Positions 21,428 to 32,286 of a stretch of DNA of 64,000 nt are shown here, one piece after another. The stretch is from Ipomoea triloba (Eukaryota; Streptophyta; Magnoliopsida; Solanales; Convolvulaceae). Below the pieces are notes generated by a model, which saw nothing but the letters and a program-made list of their open reading frames with translations, searched no databases and was not told where the DNA came from. Each line of letters begins with the position of its first letter. The stretch's first letter is position 1. The DNA is taken from NCBI RefSeq assembly GCF_003576645.1, contig NC_044922.1, forward strand, positions 4,802,026-4,866,025, read 5' to 3'. Both the position numbers and the translations under genes were made by a program.

Positions 21428-21475
21428 TCACCATTTTCATATGAGAGTGCAACCGGGTACTAGTAGAGTCACCAT
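21300..21475 (-). mobile_element. tRNA-derived SINE fragment, partly duplicated
   Basis: On the minus strand this reads an altered A-box region (ACTCTACTAGTACCCGGTTG), a CACTCTCATATGA spacer and a B-box-like GAGTTTAAGTCTCAATGG. It then has the tail words AGCTTCAATAG and AAGAAAATAGTT. The same order occurs at 40.1, 53.4 and 61.8 kb. Confidence 0.45.
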
Positions 21476-22519
21476 TTTGAAAGCGTCAAATAACTTCGTT
21501 TAACCAGTTATGTTGGTGCTATATCAAAGACTAATGTATTTTGCTTTTTTCTCCCTTATTTATAATGTACGCGTACATAAAGTTTACAATATGAATCGGT
21601 ATTGATATCTCTTGTATATGCAACCCAAATTTTATTTAAGTTTTATATTTGTACCAAGTACTACGGTAACGATGCCCTCTCTGGTACCAATTCAAAATCT
21701 TTTTCACTCACTTTTGAGTTGCACTCGATACAAGATGCATAGATATTGATGATATAATTAAATGCATTAATTACACTACCTAGACTATCTATTGGAAGTG
21801 ACTAGTAAAAAGTAATTGTCATGTTATTTTTTTAATTTCTTTTTTTTCCGATTAGTACTTACAAATTTAATTAGGTACAGTGTACGCTTTGTAGTTTGTA
21901 TAATGAATTGCAATTAATATAATAGAGTGGAAGTAGAATGGCATTGTCACTGTGAAAAAGATTGAGCATCCATCTCTCTGCACTTTTCACGTTCTAAATT
22001 GGTTGGTGCATGTAACCTATAGTGTCACAATATGGTTGGAAATTCTCTCATCCCAAATTAAATGCTCGTTAAACCTTTGATTGGGAGCCATTAAATAATG
22101 CACACCAACATATGTAAAAGAAGCTAAGTGACAATTGTAATTTTTTTTTAAACATAGAATAACAACAAATAAAATTATAAAACGTTTCGACCATTTAGAG
22201 CTAATAAAATAAGAAAAAAAAACAATAATTTTAGACAATTTGAAAGGGTACCAAAGAATTGCAACTCAGTGATAAGAAGACAATCAGTTCAAACCATTAA
22301 TGAGGCACATTGATTTGCACCGCAATGAATTTGTACATGTCCACTCTCAACTCTCAATCAATTGACTTCCATATAGCACCCCCACCCACCATGTTACAGT
22401 TCGAGTCACACCGATCACTTCTTTTTTTAATGTGTTGAATTGCAAGCAAAGAGTCACTCTCCATAATAATCATTTGATACCATTTATCCCAACAAAAACA
22501 CAAATCCCAAAAGGTTAGC

Positions 22520-22800
22520 CAAAGCTATTATTAGAGCATCCACACTAGTGAATTTTTGTGGATTTTTTGTGGAGTCCATGGTGAGGTGGATGTGAAAGAA
22601 AAATGAGAGAGAAACAAATTTTAACTCCCATGATTTTTTGTTGGTCCCAAGGAGAGAGAAGGAGATGATAGTACTGACAATGTTGTGCAGGGTCCACCGG
22701 CAGCAACTCATCCACGAAATTCCCTTATATCAATTTTGGAAAGACAAATTTGTCCTCATCATTTCAGCAATAATAAACCCATTAAAATTTTTTAGCTACT
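22520..22800. mobile_element. MITE-like segment (GAGCATCCACACTAGTG type)
   Basis: The segment begins TTAGAGCATCCACACTAGTG and continues with TTTTTGTGGA, AAAATGAGAGAG and GGTCCC words. Similar starts (AGAGCATCCTTATCAATGGAG at 42.09 kb, AGAGCAACCTCATTAGTAGGAG at 43.62 kb) show a dispersed family. Such elements are widespread near plant genes. I could not define both ends. Confidence 0.35.
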
Positions 22801-22968
22801 TCTCAGTGGTATTTTTTACGGATGGAGTAAAATACCAAAAATAAAAAAAAAATTGAATAGTTATGGACTAAACAAATTTACAAATTTTTAACTCATGAAC
22901 CCAAATTAAAAATACCTCAATAATATAATCATACGAATAAAAGTGACATTTTTTAAAATGTAATTATA

Positions 22969-23943
22969 GAGTTAATTACACTTTTGGTCCTGTGACTATT
23001 GGGGTCTTGTTAATTTCAGTACTTGGCTTTAAAAACTAACAATTTAGTCCTCTAACTATACAATTTTTAACACATTCGGTCCTCCCGGCCAAATTTCGCC
23101 GGAATCTTTTAATTCCATTTTAATTTGTTTAATTTTGGGGCAAATAGGTCATTTAATGTTTTTCCTTCTTCTTCCTCCTTCGTCCTTCTTCAAAAACATA
23201 TGCCGCCGGTGGTGGTGTTATGTTCTTTGACAAGTAGTATATACCTCATAATAGCAATTGGCCGAATGGATTTAATTTCTCAAAGTAATAATTAAGAAAA
23301 GAGTTTTTTTTAAGCCACCGCCGCATTCCAGGAGCTCGTAAAGCTTGTGACAAACCTCTGGGTTTCTCTCTTTTTAGTTTTGATTTTCTTTGAATTTTGG
23401 CTTCCTGTATGGTTTTAAGATCTGGGTTTTTAAAATTCTTTTGAAGCTTTACTCGAAAAGTTTTGAATTTTTTTTATAGCTTTTGTATTTCTGTTTTTTT
23501 TTTTTCGAATCTGGGATTTAAATTTTGTGCATGAATATGGGGAATAAATTGAGGGCAGCTTCCATGGATTAAACAAATCTAAATAAATTCCATTGTGAAA
23601 TCAACCTGCACGTTGGGAAATCCTCCCCAAGAAATGATGGAACGGTGACTCAAACTTTACGAGGAAGGACAAGTACAGGGTTCTCGCAGGAAACGATGGA
23701 ACAGGGTTCTCGCCGGAAACGATGGAACGGTGACTCAAACAATAAATGACCGATTTGCCCCCAAATTAAAAAAAAAATTAAATTAAATTAAAAGATTCCG
23801 GCGACATTTGGTCGGTGATTTGGCCGGGAGGACCGAATGTATTAAAAATTACATAATTAGGGGACTAAATTGTTAGTTTTTAAAGTCGAGTACTGAAATT
23901 AACAGGACCTCAATAGTCACAGGACCAAAAGTGTAATTAACTT
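22969..23943. mobile_element. non-autonomous Mutator-like element with 9-bp TSD
   Basis: Terminal inverted repeats of roughly 190 bp start GAGTTAATTACACTTTTGGTCC on the left and, reverse-complemented, AAGTTAATTACACTTTTGGTCC on the right. They remain alignable to about 23160 and 23740. The element is flanked on both sides by the 9-bp direct repeat GTAATTATA (22960-22968 and 23944-23952). Long inverted repeats with a 9-bp duplication are the Mutator superfamily hallmark. The interior (about 580 bp) has no transposase frame, but contains a repeated GATGGAACGGTGACTCAAAC word. Confidence 0.85.
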
Positions 23944-23952
23944 GTAATTATA

Positions 23953-25972
23953 TTATAATTCTTATTCCCCAGCAAAGAAAGTATGAATAGCATCAAAGAT
24001 AGTATAAACAATTTAAATATTATTGCCATCATTTCATATTCTTTGCTTCAATTGTTTCCATTCCTCTTTTATGCTAAAAGAAATTTATGTCAATGGAAAG
24101 CAAGAAATCAGACTCAACACAGATTCTAATATACTCTCACCTAACAACGCAAAAGGTTTCACCCATCAAACACCTAATATTTAATGTTTGGCACCAAACC
24201 ACTATCCCCCCAATTTATAACTCCATAAACTTTCCTTGGCTACCCCTCACAATGTGCAAAGTTCGAATCCTACCAAAGATAAAAAAAAAATATGAAATTT
24301 AGTCGTATTGTGATCTATACACATATTTTGGACATATGAGCTAGTGACAAAATTTTTATTTTTGAATATAAATATTATTTTGTTATTGTTTTTGAAGAGA
24401 TGAGTGGTGCAAGTGACATGACTATACCTAAGTAGAAGAGGGTTGTAGGTTGTCAATGTCAAATACTGAATTGAAGCAACAAAAGAAAATGTTTGCTGTC
24501 ATGAAAAGTGCATTCTTCATGCAATATAATGCTTGCCGCATGCATATATACAACCTAAAAAGAATGTAAGATATTAATCTACTTAAAATTATTGTTTTTT
24601 TCTAACTAATAAAACATCACCAGTTATTCACTGGGGTGATATATTTTTATAGCTTGAGTTTAATGGTTTAGGGTTTTCTATTTTTATTTTTTGGGAAATT
24701 TAGGCTTTTAATAGCAACACCATGCCAACAACACATTTTTTCATGATTCTTTTCAGAGTTTAGTTTAGGTGAACGGAAGAATCTGAGATGAGACAAAATA
24801 AGAATTAAAAACAAATCATGCCTTAATCTTATGACCTAATTATTTTTCTTGTAACTCATGAATTAAAAAGAGAGAGAAGCTAGTGCGCACTAGCGACACT
24901 TAATGGGTAATTCAGGGTGGCTGTCAACTGGCGGTCACCTTTGAGCTTTTTTTTTTTTTTCCAAATTTGCCTTCCGAAATTGTCATGCAAAATCTCATTA
25001 TGAATTTTATTGATGAGATGCTCTAATTAATATTTGTATTTGTTATTGTTTAACTACCTATGATTTGTATGATTCAAATATTATTTATTGTACATATTAA
25101 TTATTTTTCGTTTTAATTTCAAAATGATTGTGTTAATCAATCAGGATTTTGAGAACTAATCACTTTTAAGAGTTAATTTCTAAAATAACCGCTCAACTTT
25201 TATGAGTTCACTGATCTAAATCTTAAGCCAACTTCTAAAACCCTAGCAATTTTGTATTAGAACTTTAATATGTTACTAGGGTTTTAGAAATTGGTTAAGA
25301 AATAGCACCATTGAACATACAAAAACTAAGTTGTATAATTTTGCCCTTAGAATTTGCGCTTTCTAAATAGATAATTCTTGGACTAGTTATGATCTAATTT
25401 AAGTTATTGTTGTAAAAAAAATAAAATTAAAGTTATTAAATAAGACTTTAAAAAAGCAATAATCAAATTATTAAAATTAATGTTTTTTTTTTGGGTGCTC
25501 TTCTTTTCTTACAAAGTAAAAATATATTTAAATCCAAATACAAATTGGAATATTTTCTTTCTAAAAAGTTAAAAAGCACTGGCATTATAGGGCTCCAATA
25601 AATATCAAAAGATTGCCTTATTGAAGCAAGACACCTTCATGATATACCTAAAAGTCATTCAACTCATAGCCATTTATATATTCTCCCATTACAAAGACAG
25701 TAAAAATCAAAAAGTAAAAAATGTAAAATTAAAAAAAAAACCACTCCAATAAATTAAAAAGAGGAAAGTAAAACAAGAAGGGCCTATAAAGCCTCCACCT
25801 TCATTTGCCTCTTACAAATTTACAGCATCCCTAGTTACATTCACCGACTCACATACAGTCACAAAACAACGCGCTACAATTAAAATTAACCCAAAACTAC
25901 AAGGACTAAAATGCAAAATCTAAGGAGAATGGTGATTAGCACTACAGTCACTGAAGTTATCTTTTATTTCAA
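23953..25972. other. AT-rich intergenic DNA downstream of HMGA
   Basis: No gene is apparent. Around 24240-24290 CACAATGTGCAAAGTTCGAATCC resembles a SINE B box. The last 200 bp or so would be the HMGA 3' untranslated region (minus strand). Poly-A and poly-T runs are frequent. Confidence 0.4.
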
Positions 25973-26673
25973 TTAAGCCCCAACGGGGGCGGCCACGGCC
26001 GGGTTCACCTTCGGCGGCCTGCCGCGCCCTCTCGGCGGTCCGGCGGCGGGAGGGGCGGCGGCGGCGGGAGCGGAGGAGGACTTCGGGGGCCTCCCACGTT
26101 TCCGGCCAGTGCCACCGCCGGCGGAGGCTTTTTTCAGGGGCGAAGCCGTCGGAGCGAGCGGGTCACGCGGCTTCGGCGGCCGGCCACGCGGACGCGGCGG
26201 TGGCGGGACGTACCCCGGCGGCAGCGGCGCTTTCGGCTTCGGCGGACGGCCTCGGCCTCGCCGCGGCGGCGCGTTCGGGTCCGGCTTCATGTAGTTGTTC
26301 TTAACCAACACCAACTGCCCGCTCTGCTTCATCTTGTCGAGGTAGTGCGTCAGCAAAGTGCCGTGAGTTGACGTCAGCTGGCCGCCGTGCGCCGCCTCTA
26401 TCTGCCGCGAAATGTCCGTTTTTGTGGACCCACCCTTCTCGCTCAGCTCCTCAATCGCCGCCATTATCATCTAAACAACAACAAACAAAACAGTTAGTTC
26501 TCGAGTGACAGATTATAAATAAAAACATAAAATCGAGTTTACGTGGGTCCTTTTTAAGCCACTGAATTACTGTAATTTATCAATCCCGCAAATTTTTGTA
26601 CCTCATGGTATTGTGGGAGTGAGGAGTTAGGTTGTTGCAGAGGATTAGCCGGCTGGTCATCGGGCGTGGCCAT
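25973..26673 (-). CDS. HMGA: HMGA-type AT-hook protein with histone H1-like globular domain
   Basis: Two exons, 26673-26602 and 26470-25973, join in phase to 189 residues. The intron has a GAG|GTAC donor and a TTTAG acceptor. Residues about 20-88 match the H15 (linker-histone globular) domain, including the SxGGSTKTDISRQI region and a C-terminal basic turn. Four AT-hooks with the Arg-Gly-Arg-Pro core follow, at about residues 94-104, 117-126, 147-154 and 171-178, in a Pro/Ala/Lys-rich tail. Family members are nuclear chromatin proteins that bind the minor groove of AT-rich DNA. This combination and length are typical of plant HMGA proteins. The start codon is the first ATG, giving MATPDDQPANPLQQPN. 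The tail is very GC-rich, which opens a false plus-strand frame at 26109-26294. Confidence 0.93.
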
Positions 26674-27880
26674 GATGTTACAAGCTGAGAGAGAAAGAAA
26701 CCGCGGTCAACGGTCAACGCGAGTTCTAGAGAGAGAAAAATATAACGAATTTTTAGAGGATAGGGAGAAGCTGAGAAGAATTGGGATGGGGAAGATTTTG
26801 AGAGCGAAAGGGATTTTTAAAAAGGGGAGAAGGAGAAGAGCGGAGGGAGTGGAGATCGGACGGTTGTCAAGTGATTGTTGCTGCTTGAATTGGACGGTTT
26901 AAGAGAGGGTGTGGAGGGTGTGCCCCGGATCGGTGACGTGGCTGTGCTTTTTGCTTGTCTGATTTGAAAAATTTTGATCGTATGAATTTACGTTTATGGC
27001 CCTATGTCTCCACACAATTTTTCAAATCCAAATTTGAATTTTTTGGCTCTTCACTACTATTCCTTCAAATTTTGCAAAGTAACAATACATGGAATGTATA
27101 CTTATTAATTATTGCGGGACAAAAATTTTACCACAAGAATAGTAAGTCCAATAGATAATTTTTTGAAATTGAACTTGGAATATTATTAATTGATATATTA
27201 AATTCGGTCCAAACTTTTAAGTTTAAGAGATATCTCACAAATCAAAGGCAAAGCACGCAAACTAAAGGTCAATCGTATTAGAAAGTCGAGTCGACTAAGC
27301 ATGAGCTCAGAAGATGTGCTTGAGAGGCTCGGAGTTAACCAAAAGCTACCTAAAGAAATCAAGGTCGTGTCGTTCACAATCCCAATGTTATCCATGACCC
27401 AGACTTGACCACCAAAGATAGCCATGGCACAGGAAGCGAAAGCCACAAAGATACTTGAACAACGAGGTCGGCCTCCAAGGTTTATCTCCTAGGGGCTAGC
27501 CTCCAGGATCGAACGGCGTATCGGTTACGCAAAAACTTATTCTTTTGAACTGCTCTATTTGCAAAAAATTAGTTAAGATGAGTAATTTAAATTACAAACA
27601 TTTTGTCCTAGTGAATACATGTTAGTGGTCTAATTACTAATTTACTACATCTATCTCTTTTGTAATACATGAAGACAAGCAATTTTATAACAATATTTGT
27701 CCTTTAAAAAAAATGTTTTCATTATCTCATTCTTATTAATTACTTGAGATTGATTAATTCGAATCTCATTTCAATTAGTTCCGTCACCTATGATTATCAA
27801 ATCAATTTGACTACAATTTCTCCATTGTCTACTATCTGATGAATACATGTACATGATATGAGAGAGATAGGCGGTGAAAT
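26674..27880. other. HMGA upstream region and intergenic DNA
   Basis: The purine-rich GAGAGAGAAAGAAACC tract at about 26684-26760 is the likely minus-strand leader and promoter of HMGA. Between 27220 and 27520 the composition is GC-richer. Minus-strand 27446-27198 stays open for 82 codons without a recognised domain, so it may be a retroelement scrap. No gene is called. Confidence 0.4.
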
Positions 27881-28072
27881 CTAAATTCAATATATACATA
27901 TAATACAGAGTAATTAATTTGAGATAGTCAAACAATTTTATGTTACATAGATCTTCATGAGTTAATAATTCATATTCTAAATTCAATATGTACATAATAC
28001 AGAGTAATTAATTTGAGATAGTCCAACAATTTTATCTTACATAGATCTTCATGAGTTAATAATTCATATTCT
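27881..28072. repeat. tandem duplication of about 95 bp
   Basis: The unit CTAAATTCAATATATACAT... to ...GAGTTAATAATTCATATT occurs twice in succession, with a few substitutions and a small deletion in the second copy. It is noncoding. Confidence 0.85.
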
Positions 28073-28997
28073 CGAATCTTTTTCTCATACTATAATTACT
28101 AATTTCGACACAAATATTATCCCCATCAAATGTGTTCATTTGTAACGGTTTAGATTATTATTTGACCGTTACAAAATTATTACTAAAAATGATTAGGGAG
28201 TTATATATAAATACTTCAAAGAAGTGCACAAGAAAAAACAGTCATTAAAAACAAACAAAAAAAAAACATTACAAAAAAACTCCATCTTATTCAATCAACT
28301 TCCAATTTGTTCTATTGAAGATGGTGAAATTGCCGTCTTCATTTGGCAGATTTAATTTTTAAAAATATATTTATTAATTATTATTATGCTAGAAATGTTA
28401 TAAATAAATAATAAGTATACATTAGTGTAACGGGCGTAACGACCCATCATTAATATTGTAATTGTTATATCCATTACACTTTGTATTATGTATATATATA
28501 TATATTGACATGTATTGTAAATTGGATTGTTGGTTAATGAAAATTTTTGATTGTCTGCCTTTCTTCCCTTTTCTCTATTCACAATTATCCTGCATAGTTC
28601 ATCGCTTAGGAGCTAAGAGCCGACGATCACCCAACGCTAACGATCAACGAGTACCCAATCTCATATTTTAACCGTGCACTTGTGTACCATTATGCAATAT
28701 TAATATTGCTCGATTTTGTAATTTATAATGATTTTGACCTGATAAATATACATCACTGCATCGCAATACAACTGCACCGAATGCACCATTACACCACTCT
28801 TAAGATTTCGGTTGTCCAATCTCACATTTTAACTGTGTATGAAGTTCATAACCTCACAAGTTCACACCCAAACATTAGTTCTCACATGAACCGGAACCTA
28901 AATGTTTATTTGTATCTATTTTAATCGGATGACATAATTACATTCGTACAAAAATTTAAGTTGTGAACATTTATCATTCTTTATTTTTATTTAATAT
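28073..28997. other. AT-rich intergenic DNA, nothing recognised
   Basis: The sequence is low-complexity with a (TA) run at 28491-28504. The short open frames have no coding character. AACGGTTTAGATTATTATTTGACCGTTA at about 28144-28171 has matching 6-7 bp ends, but I cannot assign it. Confidence 0.35.
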
Positions 28998-29387
28998 TTA
29001 ATAAATACAAATGGTAAGGATATTCTTAAAAAAAAAAAAAAACAAATGGTAAGGATATACATACACTCTCGTTGTGATCCGGAATTGTACTTGATCACAG
29101 CTCTGACGAGATGGAGCATGCATGTGCGTGAAGTGGGACCCGCGTGCACTTTCGAATGATCTAACGCCAACTAAAAAGCGGAAGATGTGGGGTGAAAGAT
29201 TAAGTGCATCTGAGGAGCACGGTAGTAAGGTGAGGATCACCAAAAAAGTATACGAGGGAGTTGACCTCTTTAATTTCTGAAACCGACTACACACATAGGG
29301 ACAGCCAGACAAGGCTGCGATCAAAACCGCAGCGCTAAAGACGGTCCCCCATACTATGATTACGCCCATTTTTTTAATGTCAAACAA
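28998..29387 (-). other. 129-codon open frame, doubtful
   Basis: The frame has a hydrophobic N-terminus (Trp-Gly-Thr-Val-Phe-Ser-Ala-Ala-Val-Leu-Ile-Ala-Ala-Leu-Ser-Gly-Cys) that could be a membrane helix. No family is recognised. The C-terminal part runs into a poly-A/T derived Phe stretch, which argues against a real protein. GC content is locally raised (29090-29350), as in retroelement LTR or UTR sequence. It is best regarded as element-derived noncoding DNA. Confidence 0.2.
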
Positions 29388-29929
29388 TGTTTTGCTTTTG
29401 CTTTTGCTAGTTTATAATATATATCTCCATTTCAATTAACAAAAATTGATTATATTTGTTTGTAACTTGATTTTTTTAAAATTAAATTGTTTAATGATTC
29501 ATGGGTCAAAGGAATAAAAACTTGATTTAATGATAAGATTATATCATATCAATGATAGCATAAGCTAAATTAGTTTAGAAATTAGTTGATGTAAGGTTCG
29601 AATATAGACAATGTTGGGAAGTCAAATTAAGGTGATCAAACAGTCCTGATCAAGTAGGTGTAGTAATGTAAGTAGTACAACTAGTAAATGAGATTATCTA
29701 AAATGTGAAATGGGAGGGACTTATTGAGAGTAAGAATGTTATTAAAAAAATAAAGAACGTAAGCATAAACAGACAATGAATTAAGTAATTGCATTTGATG
29801 GGATATATTTTCTGAGTATACTCACTCTATATTTGTTCGCACCCAGTCTGTACACCTAGAAGAATAATTTCCGAGCATTACCAATCACATGCCAGACTAA
29901 CCCAACCTCAATACGAAGGATGAACATAC

Positions 29930-30310
29930 AACTAATTGATGTGAACTTTTACCCTACCCTGAGCTCGGTCCCGACCTTGTGAGGTTGGGCGTTCAACCCG
30001 AACAGGGTCACTTAGAATATTGAGCATCGCTTCTAGATCGCGATCCAACCTCACCACCTAGTAGCCAGCCAGGAATACCGCAACGTGCGGACACCACCGT
30101 GCGCCCCTTGTGCGGCCTCCAAGCCCGCCGAGTACAAGCATAACACGTGTTGTGCATGCCCGGTGCGCGACATGTGTTCATAACCCATATAAATAGCTTA
30201 TTTAATTCTACATGAGGAGGACTTTTGGCATTTTCACCTAATTATTGTTAGCTCGGGACTCTCTGATTCACTGTCACCATTCCCAAGCTCAACCACTTAA
30301 ACCAACAAAC
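29930..30310 (+). mobile_element. LTR-like fragment (solo LTR remnant)
   Basis: A GC-rich block (GAGCTCGGTCCCGACCTTG, then GTGCGCCCCTTGTGCGGCC) leads to a TATA motif (CCCATATAAATAGC, about 30186-30199). It then has an R/U5-like region ending CACTGTCACCATTCCCAAGC. This arrangement resembles the 3' half of a plant Ty3/Gypsy LTR. No partner LTR was found, so it would be a solo or truncated LTR. Confidence 0.35.
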
Positions 30311-30940
30311 AGATCCACCTATAAGAATACAAACTGAACCCAAATACTACTACTCAAGAGATTTTTAATTTTTTTAAAAGTCCTAATTTATTAAGCATTT
30401 AGTAATTAAAATAAATAATTTAAAATTTATTAGTTTAGTTGTGATATTTAATTCAATTATTACTAGATTTTATTATGTGGGTTATCAGAATTGATAATTA
30501 CATTCTAAATGACATTCAATTACATAACAACCATTTTTTTTAAAAAAACTTTAGGTTAGTTTTTACATTTAAATCTTATTGGTCAATAATATATTACTAT
30601 TTATTTAATCACATTTAATATAATAAATATGTATACAAATATATTATTTGACATCTTTTCTTAATTAACACATATTCCATTATTCCTACTTTTTTTTTTT
30701 GGTCTTACTTTCATTTGTATTCCGTATCAAAGTAATTCAAATTTTAATTTAAACACATAGTTTTTTTTTTAAAAAAAAAATTGTGTGTTAAACAACACTA
30801 CCCTTATAAAAAGACATAAAAATAATTTAATAAATAATATTTAATTAATAAATATAAAAATGACAAGTGACATAATTGTTGAGTCACATACCAATTGTAT
30901 TTTCCATATATCCAATAAAGGCCTTAGCGCCTCAAAAAGG

Positions 30941-31110
30941 GTGGCCGAGTGAGTAAAATATAATTCTCAATCGTATCAGAGTGTCACATTGCACATGGTC
31001 TTCTTAATCCGATTACCTCCTCGGTGAGATTTGATGACTATTACATAAGAATGAGATTTACAATGTGCACACTCTAAATAGTGATTATGGTTCTCCCTGT
31101 GACGGAAAAA
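30941..31110 (+). mobile_element. possible SINE
   Basis: It begins with an A-box-like GGTGGCCGAGTGAGTA and continues with GTATCAGAGTGTCACATTGC and GAGATTTGATGACTATTAC. A diverged partial copy of the tail words (GCGAGATTTACCATATGC, AGTAGTGATTATGAGTTC) is seen at 31.62-31.66 kb. No clear B box is present, so the call is tentative. Confidence 0.25.
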
Positions 31111-32286
31111 ACAAAAATCACTTTCATACTTTCACTTTATATTCTTAGTTATATGTTCTTTTGCTTTACCGAAATTTGCATACATGATATGTCATCTTCC
31201 GTTGTATGTTGCAATCATATTAGGTTTGGGTTTAATAACATATAGTGAGTAGTGACATACTTCCTCATAAAATATTGAATATGATGTATGGGCTGAAGTG
31301 CACATATGGTTGGGGAATTTAGAATTACTTGAGCAATTTAAAATTTCCTTTTTATATACTTTGAGATAGATTCATAGAAGTCTAAGATATAGCTTAGCGA
31401 ATTTAGGAAACATGAATTATCAAAAAAGTTACTACGTATTTAATCTTACATGTTTGTGGGTTGAGAGAGGTTAAAAATTCACCACTCTCCTTACTTGGGA
31501 TACTGAAGGAGAATTTAATTTGAGTTGTGTTATATGTTTAAGGAGGGTTTATGCTACATGTAGTCGAGTAGATGGAACATGATTTTCTTATGTAAATGTT
31601 GCACAAAATTTTCTTAGAGCGAGATTTACCATATGCTTTTAGATAGTAATAGTAGTGATTATGAGTTCATCTCATCAACGTAACCAATAATAATAATAAT
31701 AATAATAATTTATGAATTTAAAAACTTTATTACTTTTTTTTCTCAATATACAACTATAATTGTTCAGCTCGATGAATAATATTTTATGGATTTAAAAACT
31801 TTATCATTACACTTTTTGAGCAAGTAAATAATTTGAGTTTTTTTTTTTTCAATGCAACTTGTTGGTGAAAATGTATTGAGTTGTTAAGGTTATTAAATTA
31901 CGGAATATTTGTAAATTTATCATAAATTACCCATTCAAACTGTATAAGTATATACGGAGTAACACTTTTCTTTTTGAAAATGTAACGGAAGAATAACACT
32001 TTTAATCACTCAATTATGATTATGATATAAATTTAATCTCTCAATTATTTATAGGTCAAATCTAATCCCACATATTATGGTTTCATCAAAAACACTAAAG
32101 ACCAACTCGTTGCTTTTCTGAGAACATAGGGATTAAATTTACACTACAAATAACAAAAGAATTAAATCTATAATGTGCATTTCCGCAACAATGATTCACT
32201 TCTCACTCTCTATATAATATGAACACCATATACACAAATTAAAGAATTAAGCAAAAAACTATAACTACACTACCAAAAGAATGAGA
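31111..32286. other. intergenic DNA downstream of the kinase gene
   Basis: There is no gene. An (AAT)7-8 microsatellite lies at about 31689-31710. A TACGGAGTA 9-mer lies at 31953. The 200 bp before 32287 would be the minus-strand 3' untranslated region of the kinase. Confidence 0.4.

Noticed and set aside
26109..26294. Gly/Arg-rich 61-codon frame on the plus strand opposite HMGA
   Set aside because: It is the antisense reading of the AT-hook tail codons. The minus-strand frame has the H15 domain and four AT-hooks.
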